From: Ichthyophonus hoferi
Taxonomy: Eukaryota; Opisthokonta; Ichthyosporea; Ichthyophonida; Ichthyophonidae
Length of the DNA: 58,380 nucleotides
Direction of reading: 5' to 3'
NCBI GenBank assembly: GCA_002751075.1
Contig: NAOQ01000040.1
Location: 117,253 to 175,632 of the forward strand
Shown: positions 12,701 to 21,614 of the stretch, in pieces
Layout of the letters: the number at the start of each line of letters is the position of its first letter
Position numbering within the stretch: position 1 is the first letter of the stretch
The notes under the pieces: model-generated
What the model was told of the DNA's origin: nothing
The model's input: only the letters and a program-made list of their open reading frames with translations
Databases searched by the model: none
Made by a program: the position numbers and the translations under genes

Positions 12701-15015
12701 TATGTATATATGTATATTTCAATGAGAGAAAGAACACATGAGAATTTGAATTGTGATAACCCCGACCATATATACCCCTTCATTAACACAATCTTTTACT
12801 CTAAGGCCTCTAAGAAGTATTCCATCGCCTAGGAGTCGTTCTAATTGTAATACCACTGTAGCAACCAATGGTAAATATATTGTTAATGTTATTGCTATTG
12901 CTAGTGTTATTCTTCTTAGTAGTTATTGTTTCTGGATTTAAACCCTATTGGATTATGTTGTTTTATAACTTGTTAAAAAGTGTGAAACTGTTTACTCTCA
13001 CTACCATTATTATTGATTGGATCTTATTATAATAAATATAAACATAATGTAATAGCCAATGGAGAGCCCATGTTATTTTTAGATATATTAATAAAAGAAA
13101 CCTGTCTTCTCATTTGATTGGTTGGGTATCACTGATATATATATATATATTGTTTCTTTTTTTTTCTTGATCATATTTGGTAATATTTCATGTCGCCTTC
13201 TTTCTCTCTCTCCGTTTATGTGTACAATCAAGTCTATATATAAGTAATTACATAAAAATATAAACGAAAAAATAACCCTGTATCAAAATAAACAGGCATA
13301 TTCATCTACGGGTCTGTCTACGAATATTCTTAGTAGCTACTTCGTATATATACGTATGAATGCTCCAGATATAATATTTATATATTTTTTGTGAAAACAC
13401 CTACATGTATGCTATCATACTTAACGTATTTACTTATTTACCTACATACATAGATTTAAAAATGTTTGTATGAGTGCACACAGATCCATATACAAATACA
13501 AGTAAACATACATGGACAAACTATACCTTACGCCCGTCCCACCACTATGCGCACCTGAAGATAATACAACACTGCTCCAAAATATAGTAGCAACAAGCAA
13601 TAAGGCCGTTCCAATATAATTAATACTAAAAGACCAATTTAACTGAATAGCCTTGCTTGGGCACTGACTCACTAATATGGTAATTTTCAACAGCAGCGCG
13701 CAATTCCCTGTTTCTACGCCGAGCTCAAGCACCAATCCCCCATGGATTATCCTTGTCACGATCACAAGACAGTCTTCCTACTGTCCTTAGCTCTCCGGGT
13801 AAAAAACCAAGTCAGGTAGTGATGTGCTGTATGTTGTATGTTGTACTAATGTTATGAGTTGACCATATAGTGTAGTTTATAGTGTGGTTTGGCCAAGAGT
13901 TGTCTGTCTATGCTGTCGGTTTAGGTATAGGGTGGGTAGGATATACTTGTTTAAAATTTGATCAGTGATTGGTATCTGAATATTTTATGTTTGCTAAGGT
14001 ATGTTGGTGTGCTTTGTAATATATGATGTGATATATGGTACATGGTATGATACATATTACTGTAAGCTTTACCTAAACAAGCGTCTAATACAATAACTAC
14101 CTCTATCCAATCACTATTCGTATTGGTCCTAAATCATCTATATAGATCTTTCTTCTTATACCTTTCTTATTCTTTACTATCTTATTAATTTCTCTCATTT
14201 TCCAGCCTACCTACACATATACATGCGTACATACTACTATACATATACATATATATATAATGATTATTACACCAATCTCAGCCTATCTCACTCCATCTGT
14301 TTGACCAACCAATCCTATTCATTCCTTAGCCATGCACTGAATATGGACCCCAGTACAAGAATATACCCTGCCGGGGTACCCCTACACGCCCTATCCCTCC
14401 CCCGCCTCTAGAGCCCCGCGAGTCATTCTCCGAAATGCGTTCATCTCACTCACATACACATACGGAATCGCTAGGCTCTTTACCCATGCCTACTCCAGTT
14501 GTATATGAGAATGTAGTAGTGGTATCTATGGGTGATCATGGTACCAATCCTACTATTTATAAGAAGTATATAGAGGGCAGTATGTTGATGGCCGAATCAT
14601 TAGAGAATGTACCGTGGGGCCAGAATATGAGTTTGCCTATTAGGAATGCGGTATGTGACTATGTCTGTGTGAGAGGGGAGGGGTAAAGTATGGTCATAGT
14701 GAGCCGATGCTCACTCTGCTCTGTTATTGTGGGTTACTTTAAGATTTGGCTGTGCTATTTAATATTGCTGTTCTGCTATATGTTATATACTATTATTGCT
14801 ATCGTACGTAACACGTCTATTACATTTGGATATATCTTTTTTCTAAGCATCATTAAAGCCATTGGAGGGCGTGTTGCCACCGGACCTTGTTTATATATAA
14901 TTGACTGATAATCATTGTCTCCTTGACCTCTCCTCCCATCCTTCTCTCTATCTTGACTCTATTCTAGTAGAATAATAAGTAGAAACGGTCCCGAAAATCG
15001 CCGATGGCCCCATAA
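6702..15015 (+). CDS. CBL: CBL-family E3 ubiquitin-protein ligase, about 18 exons
   Basis: Adaptor-type RING E3 that binds phosphotyrosine proteins, classically activated receptor tyrosine kinases, and ubiquitinates them. Exons: 6702-6738, 6974-7159, 7353-7379, 7417-7550, 7905-7989, 8208-8271, 8637-8731, 9218-9270, 9931-10049, 10376-10507, 10703-10781, 11105-11229, 11898-12033, 12439-12590, 12806-12870, 13694-13815, 14330-14650, 14983-15015. All are GT-AG with matching phases, total about 654 residues. Residues about 20-155 are the 4-helix bundle. The EF-hand has the Ca-binding loop [12 protein letters not shown]. The SH2 has FRLSCTR with the phosphotyrosine Arg. The linker EQYEMYRD keeps both regulatory Tyr (343, 346; human 368, 371). 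The RING is complete: C356, C359, C371, H373, C376, C379, C391, C394, with Trp383 at the E2 contact. The tail is Pro/Ser-rich ([19 protein letters not shown]) with a VYENV motif. I see no UBA domain. The first exon and the tiny last exon ([10 protein letters not shown]) are the least certain. Confidence 0.93.
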
Positions 15016-16416
15016 GGAAAGGCATATGACGCCCACTTTAAGACTGTTGTATATTAACGTCTACATAGGTATATACATTCACATATGCATGTATGCATAT
15101 AGATGCATGTAGATATAATCGGTTGGATTAGTCTCCCTCTACCTATAACACTCAGTATGCCTATATTCGCCTATCACTACGTCAACCAATCATGTCTTCC
15201 TCAGGTAATAAAGGAAGCATAATGCTAGAAGAATGGTTAATTATCATTAATCCCTCCTTGTAGGAGATGAAGAGCAATAATGATGATGATAGTAGGAATT
15301 TGTGGCTAATATAATATAATAGAATAATTATATTGCCGATGCCATTATTAAAAATAACGCTTACGTAAGATTTTCTTCTTAATATTGTATACTTGTACAG
15401 ACATATAGCAATCCATTCCAATGGAATTGTGTGGGTAAATAACGTTTATCTTGTTTCAAATAATACTGAAAAATATGCAGTCTGAAAGTGGAAGGTATGT
15501 ATACATGCGAGATGGCTCCAATAAAAAACCGATGTAGTAATTACGTAGACCAGTCAAACTGATCCCCGTACATCACTAATAACTAGCTCAATTAGGACCT
15601 GTATAGTGTATGGAGGGATTTGATGATTGACCTGTAATTTGTTCAACCACTCTAGTTACTGATAGATAATATAATTATTTGTCTCTGGATTTTAATTAAA
15701 TGTGGTGGGAGTCTTTTTCATAGGATAGACTTCGATTAAATACTATTTCTAAACATTATCTATGCTTTCACATAGTGAAAACTCTTTGCGCTATTTGGTT
15801 TAGTGTAGCGATGATTAATTAACCCGCTGTGCTCATCAATGTCAATGAAACCTATGGTAACAATCCTTATTGGCTTTCTTTATACTGAGGCCCACTAGAA
15901 TTATCTTGCTTTATCTCAATAAACGAAACGTGTCTTCCTTCCGAATTAGTCCAGGACAATTGATTCGGACCAAACCTATACTATTATGTAATATGAACGG
16001 CTCTTTAACTCATTTTATCACTAGTACAAGATCTCACATTCCATGTATTGACAAATCAATTTACCTAATTAAGAGCGTTATTCAATCAACTAATATCAGA
16101 CCAATCATCTCATGATCAACTTGTTAACTTTGGCCGAGCTATGTTTTCATTCGGAGTTAACAATCTTGCAACACTAAGTACTGAATTAAATATTAGATTT
16201 TAATTTTAAACTTACCCCCTTTTTGTAAAAGAATGTTCTTATAAAATATTAGCACTTCTAACTATATGGTTTCACTGGAGGTTTACCTATGTGCCAATAT
16301 GGGGTTTCACGGATACATACGAAGCACTGGTTATTTACCTCAACTCTTAACTTAAAACTAGATTGGTTTGCTTTCATATGCATTAAAAGGAATTAAGAAT
16401 TGAAACAAAAAATACA
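15016..16416. other. Intergenic between CBL and the DNA transposon
   Basis: No convincing gene. The open frame at 15870-16115 (81 codons) has no recognisable domain. About 16131-16180 resembles 49202-49255 (shared phrase CTATGTTTTCATT followed by GTTAACAATC or GCTAACAGTC), which marks a dispersed repeat. The rest is AT-rich and unremarkable. Confidence 0.5.
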
Positions 16417-16490
16417 TTTTTGCTATTCTTATTAGAGGAATTGTATTTTTACACACATTTCTTGAAAAAAAAATTAAAAGATTGTTATAC
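16417..16490 (+). repeat. Left terminal inverted repeat of the DNA transposon
   Basis: Pairs in inverted orientation with 18510-18591. The best-matching core is at 16417-16460. The outer boundary is uncertain because the similarity fades into A/T runs. Confidence 0.75.
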
Positions 16491-16652
16491 AAGGAAAAAA
16501 TATATGTAGAATCATTCGAGAGAGAAAACAACTATTTTGCCTAACTTAATTTTGTAATTGTATATTTTGGTTTTAATTATATAAATTACTTTTAGCAGTA
16601 TATTTTGTAATTTACAAAAAAAAAATATAAAAAAATAGGGTTGCCTAGTGTT

Positions 16653-16730
16653 ACAAGATCGCTATCCACAGATGAATAAGAAGATTCGATCGAAGCCCTA
16701 ATAATAAGTAGATCAATGATCGTGGCTCAA
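16653..16730 (+). repeat. Dispersed repeat, inverted partner at 19920-19995
   Basis: GTTACAAGATCGCTATCCAC and the next 50 bases match the reverse complement of 19920-19995 with only scattered differences. At 19.9 kb the segment lies upstream of the decayed family member on the minus strand. Here it sits within the transposon boundaries, so one unit was probably inserted into, or picked up by, the other. Confidence 0.75.
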
Positions 16731-18509
16731 AATTAGTTTAGTTACATAATGATTTAATTGTATAATATCTTTCCATCTGTTGGATAGATTTGTCAACACA
16801 ATATACAAGTAGTTACACTAATGAAATAGATAGCTAAAGAGTCATCCTAGAAAAGAGACGAGTATAAATGTAAATTGCAACAGCTGATAAAGGCCCTGGT
16901 CGATCAGCCCCTCCCTTACATCCAAATGTGGAGAACATAAAATTCTGACAAATTTGGTATTACCCCCCTCTCTCTAAGCGAATATAAGTTACGGGAATAC
17001 TCCTGTCTCCATTTATTATTCCAAATACATAGGTATTACTATTACAAATGTCAGAAAATAATAAACGAAGAGCTTATTCATGCCTGTGCAAGAAATTGTT
17101 CAGCCAGATTGTGCGACTTTTACCAATGGAAAAAATTTAAACCATATCCGCCATAACTGATATAAGCCGGTCGCGAATCTATCACCTGAAGAAATTTGTA
17201 GAAAAAAATGATGCAGAATGCGATTTTTAGTCATTCATCGGAAGTCAAAGTAGGAGAACGGCGGAGAAAACTATAATTGAAGCAAAAATACGTGTGGTGA
17301 TTAATGGGAACAACCCACACACAAACTGGATTAAAAGATATCCTTATTAATAAGGGAGAATGAATCAGCCGTTCGAGTTTGAATAGGGTGATGAAGTCGA
17401 CTGGTTTGGTTAGGAAGAGGTTGAAAAAAAGTTAAATGTGGTTCTAATAGAACCCCATTTGAAAGCAGTTGCAGACTATGCTATAATCACAATCGGAATG
17501 AGGGACAAGAGAATTGTGTTCTTAAACGAATGTGGATTTAATCTACATGCATCCTCACATTACAACATTACAGATATGCGATGGCAAATGAAGATGTTGT
17601 AGCATACGTTAATCCATCAAAAGGACAGAATATATCTGTGTAGTCTTCTTTCTCTTTCTGGCCTCATTTATGACAAGATGATCGATGGTGTGTTCAATGC
17701 AGGACGCTTTCTAGCATTTTTTTATAAGGCTATCAAGGACAATTGCTGTTGGGAATAATAAATAGAGACATGAGCGTTCTTGTGGCCTATCTTCGTTTAA
17801 AGATAGAGAATACCAAATTAAAATGAGTTTACCACGTCCCTTTACATAAACGGAATACAGATATGTTAAGGCATTTATTACTAAACAAGGCAGCAGGACT
17901 TGTCTTAGGTAAAATTCCTAAGATTGTGTTATGTGAACCTCACACATGATCTGAAATGTTTAAATATGTAGTTACAGGATCTCTACCATTGACTGGTTCT
18001 ATTTTGGTATAATCTGGGATTGCCGTTTAACACCAATAGATTGCACTAACTATTTTTCCAGGCTACATATGTAATAATAATTACCAATATTAAATGCTTA
18101 TAACTATATAAAGAAATGCCTAACTTATTTAAATATTCTTATTTTAACACTTCCTCACATCTGAATACAGCTCTAGTGATGAACAATGTAACCTTTTATC
18201 ATTCTCATGAAGTTAAGGATTTGTTGATGGCCAATTCCATTATGGTACTGTATTTGCCAGCATACTCAATGGAACTAAACTCAATTGAAAACGTATTCGG
18301 GTTATTAAAAAGTAAAATTCATACTTATAGGCCAATTGTTAATAGAAGGAAAACGATAAAAATTTACGTTCATTGAAGCCTTGATGATTTCAACTCAAGC
18401 CCAACTATAACATCATGCAATTTATCAGAATGTGGGGAAAGGTGAATAAAGGTTTATGTGGGACATTACACGAATAAAAGATTTTTTAACTATTCTCTTT
18501 TTCTTCTTC

Positions 18510-18591
18510 TTAAATAACAATTTTTTATTCAAAAAATTATATAAAATGTGTGTAAAAAAAATACAATTCCTTTAGTAAAAATAGCAAAAAA
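18510..18591 (-). repeat. Right terminal inverted repeat of the DNA transposon
   Basis: Reverse complement matches 16417-16490, including the ACACACATTT block and the following A-rich stretch ending in GATTGTTA or AATTGTTA. Confidence 0.75.
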
Positions 18592-18689
18592 GCAAATTTC
18601 TTTTAATTTCCTCTTTATTATTCTATTTCGTTTTTATTATTATTTTTATATTCAAAATGTCCAATTATGTAGGGATTTGTCAAATTATT

Positions 18690-18975
18690 TCCGGGAACCG
18701 TTCAAGCATTTTCAAAGCAGTAATAGCAATGGACCATTAGAAGTGTATGATAGAATTGGATGTGGTTGTGATGTTTCTTACCGCCTAGTCGATCGTAGCT
18801 ATTCTAATGCACTACTTGTTTATACAGTATGGTCATATTAAAGTCAGACTATTATTGTTCAAAATGATGATTGATGTTTAAGATACCAAAATAAAATAAG
18901 CATCAATATCTGGCTAGTAGCTCCAAGTCGGATATGTAAGACATCAAGCAGTGACTTCCATGTCTTTGACTTTGT
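18690..18975 (+). repeat. Dispersed repeat R, copy 1
   Basis: About 285 bp matching 24130-24405 in the same orientation (shared phrase AAAGCATTTTCAAAGCA or AAGCATTTTCAAAGCA, then GGATTGGATGTGG-type sequence). Both copies keep an open frame reading VYDRIGCGCDVS or VYNRIGCGCDVS up to a stop. However, similarity continues past the stop, so this may simply be non-coding repeat. The two copies flank PDC copy 1. Confidence 0.8.
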
Positions 18976-18977
18976 TT

Positions 18978-19450
18978 TTATGATTTTCTTATTTTAAAAT
19001 GAAATTTGTGTGAAAATATTGCATGATAATATACATAATTTCCCAAATAAAATAAAAATGTCAAAACAGAAATATCAGAATATGTGTCAGTTCTATAGAC
19101 TTGTACACAGCTTTCGGGATCTCTAATTGTATAACTAGTAGTGGCTATTGTTGTTTGACCAGCGTAAGTGATAGCTGTTTGATTAGACCTGTCTTTAAGG
19201 CTCAATTGTTGTGCTAGAAGTTCTATTGAAGGCCGATATACCAACTTTATGTAACTGGCTGGAGTGATTGTATCTCTGCTCTAAGGTGGAAGGGATATAT
19301 ACTTTGATACACTTGAGTTCAAATATGGAAATCGCACATTGAGATTGATCATTAAGTGGAGCTATGCCACTACGTAAATAAACACTATCATTTTTATCTA
19401 GTGTCAGTAAGCAGTTCTCCAACTTTTGAATGAGCAAGAGGTCTGAACAC
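18978..19450 (-). pseudogene. Decayed member of an unrecognised short-coding family (copy P1)
   Basis: The complement from about 19450 reads SYNNQCSDLLLIQKLENCLL followed by TLDKNDSVYLRSGIAPLND and CAISIFELKCIKVYIPSTL. It aligns with the copies at 49.9, 51.7 and 54.1 kb (common pattern YDNQC-DLS-ELENCLLTLNS-N-YYL). The position matching the ATG of the 49.9 kb copy is ATA here, and one base is missing before the NNQC motif, so the start of the gene is broken. A second frame (18978-19244, with TIRDPESCVQVYRTDTYSD) may be its continuation after another frame change. I do not recognise the family. The upstream sequence (about 19737-19845) also matches that of the 49.9 kb copy. Confidence 0.6.
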
Positions 19451-19736
19451 TGATTATTGTATGATTGTGCAGCGATAAATTAGTATATATTGTTGTACAT
19501 TCTATCTGTCTATTGGTTGGTATATATAGCCTACAGTAATGATTTAATTATTACAAATATCTAATTAAGTACCAAGTATTTTTAAATGCACTTACAAAAA
19601 CTTTGTATTTTTCTACTTTCATTGCGTATGTATGAGCGGGACCAGGGCTTTATTGTTAATTAATTTTTCTTTTATACTCCATTTTATCGCCAGTGTTAAC
19701 TTTCTAATTAACGTCAATGCTACTAAGTTCAATAAC

Positions 19737-19995
19737 TTAAATGGAGCCAATCGTAAATATTCGTATTGGCTAATCTAACTCACGATAAAACAGGGAGACC
19801 CACTATCGTCTAATTTTATTACAGCACTAGTACTATTATGTCTCTATTCTTATGCTGAAGAATTTACACATTTCCTTACTGACATAATAGTGGGCATATC
19901 ATATACCAGCCACTATGGTAAGAGTCGATCTACTTTATCTAGGCTTCGGTCGAACCTTCTTACGCATCTGTGGTTAGCGATCTTGTAACAAGAAA
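19737..19995 (-). repeat. Upstream region shared with other family copies
   Basis: The reverse complement of 19737-19845 matches 49613-49712 (blocks ATAGTACTAG, GATAAAATTA-like, then GCCAATAAGAATATTTACGA with small differences). The reverse complement of 19920-19995 matches 16653-16730. The conserved CCAAT followed by GAATATTTACGAT lies upstream of both family copies and could be an old promoter. Confidence 0.65.
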
Positions 19996-20088
19996 TATTT
20001 AACTACTTAAGAGTATTTCTTTATATAGTCATAACCACTAAATATTATTAGCAATTATTATGACATATTATTAAATATTTGAGAGGAT

Positions 20089-20403
20089 TTGAAGGTGTCG
20101 TTACCTATCTCTACTCTCACTTTATCTTTCTACAATCCAATCCATCAACGTATTTTACGCTTGGCGGAAGGTATGATATACTCAGTGGAGTCAACCCCAA
20201 CCTTAGTCTCTTTTGATGATCGATTTTCGATTTCAATCGATAATGATGCCCTGACTACATTGGTGAAGCCGTGTTTTCAAATAAAGTTGGCACCTAAGAT
20301 AAATTTAAATTATTACACCAATGATTACTGCTCTAACTATTGCCACCATTCTAGAAAATGTACAAAAGTACAGATATACCGTCATGTATTTTTATCTGGC
20401 TAG
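20089..20403 (+). other. Unassigned open frame, 104 codons
   Basis: Reads LSFYNPIHQRILRLAEGMIY and later FSISIDNDALTTLVKPCFQI, with several Cys near the end. No ATG starts it and no domain is recognised. It lies upstream of, and on the same strand as, the exon at 20862 and could be an earlier exon of that gene, but I cannot define the splice sites. It could equally be chance. Confidence 0.25.
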
Positions 20404-20637
20404 ATAAAGAGCTTTTATCATTGGCTGATCCAGACATATCTCTCACGCGTAATTAAAATAACGATCGTAATCAAGATTGTGTTTTTTTCAGCAATAGCAA
20501 CACGTAATCTGGAAACATAGTTAGTCTTATCTATTTTCCTATTGGTGTTAACTGGCAATCCAAGATAATCGATAAAAATTGGGCCAGCCAATGGCAGAGT
20601 GACTATAACATAAACCAGCCATTTCCGATGCCTATAT

Positions 20638-20690
20638 ATACCTACTAACCTGCCTACTAACCTACCTACTATCCTGCCTACTATCCTACA
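20638..20690. repeat. Short minisatellite, about 12-bp unit
   Basis: Four imperfect units of the form CCTACTAACCTG / CCTACTATCCTG in tandem. On the complement they give the repetitive GRIVGRLVGRLVG reading, which I regard as an artefact of the repeat. Confidence 0.7.
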
Positions 20691-20861
20691 TGCTTTTGAG
20701 TCCCGGTAACACATTGCTTAGGCATCCTGGATAAAATAAGTTCTGTTAACTTGTTTAATAATAGAAATATGTCTTAATATATTTGTACTCCGTTTATGCA
20801 AAGGGACACGTTAAAACTTCACTTAATTCGGTATTTTTTCTTCTTCTAAACAAACATAGGT

Positions 20862-21291
20862 CACAGAAACGCTCGCATCTACTTATTATTCCCAACATGG
20901 TAGCAGAGAAAGCTTATATAGTTTATCATGGTATAAAAACCTGGTAATTCTGTTAAGCCAAAAATCTACGAATACCGAAAACACTTCAACCCAAACCTAC
21001 GTCCATCCACTGACCTCTACATGTGGAGAATCAATCTTATTACATCCGCACGCCGCCTTCAAATCTGCGTTTAAACTCAACATTTCCAACTTCAATGTTA
21101 CACAGCGTAAAAAACAACTGGGCAACATCCACGCATGGCCTCAGTTAGCAACTGCTAGACGCCAGATGCCAGAGCCTACAACAGAGCCAGAGCCAGAGCC
21201 TGCAAAAGAACCAGAGCCAGAGCCCGATCCAGGGCCATTAAACATACCGTTTGGTCAACTGTCTTATGTTTTTTACCATTGGGTGGCGTAA
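20862..21291 (+). CDS. Terminal exon of an unrecognised protein with an acidic proline linker
   Basis: The frame is open for 142 codons from an AG acceptor (CATAG at 20857-20861) to TAA at 21289-21291. It contains SLSWYKNLVILLSQKSTNTE, CGESILLHPHAAFKSAFKLN followed by ISNFNVTQRKKQLGNIHAWP, then a PEPTTEPEPEP / KEPEPEPDPGP linker and a short end FGQLSYVFYHWVA. The low-complexity acidic linker and N-glycosylation-like sequons (NIS, NVT) suggest an extracellular or lumenal protein, but no family is recognised. The upstream exons were not identified. The exon ends about 320 bp before the PDC copy 1 start on the same strand. Confidence 0.5.
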
Positions 21292-21403
21292 CACAATCAC
21301 TTTTGAATGTCATCAGGAACTGCCTAGTTCATTTAATGGGTAACAATCCTACAACTAAATAATCACCATGTTATGGTCTTTCACATATCTTTTGTTTATG
21401 GAA

Positions 21404-21560
21404 ATATTTAAACAATTCACGCATTTCCTTATATAGCTACAATTATTTAATATTATTGGTATGAAGCATACATAGTTAATGCAGTCTATTGGTCTTAATT
21501 GCAATCCAATCATTAAATTTAATCCAGCTATTGGCAGAGGTCCTGCACCTATATAATGAG
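21404..21560 (+). promoter_or_regulatory. Putative promoter of PDC copy 1
   Basis: 21404-21418 is ATATTTAAACAATTC, exactly repeated upstream of PDC copy 2 at 31067-31081. Downstream follow ATTGG and CCAATCA boxes (21487-21515) and a TATATAAT element near 21550, about 65 bp before the chosen ATG. The function is inferred from position and conservation between paralogues. Confidence 0.5.
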
Positions 21561-21614
21561 CCGTTCACTTCACATCGTTTATTCTTGTGTTCAGATAGCA
21601 ATAATACAAAGAGA

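Larger units (their letters stand above)
16417..18591 (+). mobile_element. Degenerate IS630/Tc1/mariner-type DNA transposon
   Basis: Inverted ends of about 50-80 bp match (left 16417-16490, right 18510-18591; shared phrase GAGGAATTGTATTTTTACAC versus AAGGAATTGTATTTT...ACAC read from the other side). Inside, plus-strand pieces match a DDE_3-type transposase. A helix-turn-helix-like part lies near 17080-17350, FLNECGFNLH near 17520, ANEDVVAYVNPSKGQNISV near 17585-17640, GLIYDKMIDGVFNAGRFLAF near 17665-17725, and VMNNVTFYHSHEV with LPAYSMELNSIENVFGLLKS at 18175-18315. Several frame changes and stops separate these pieces. The two positions normally Asp (FLDE, VMDN) read Asn here, so the enzyme would be dead even apart from the frame breaks. 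Target-site duplications could not be fixed. Confidence 0.8.

Noticed and set aside
12468-12737. Minus-strand frame opposite CBL exon 14
   Set aside because: Overlaps a well-supported CBL exon and is otherwise TA-repeat derived.
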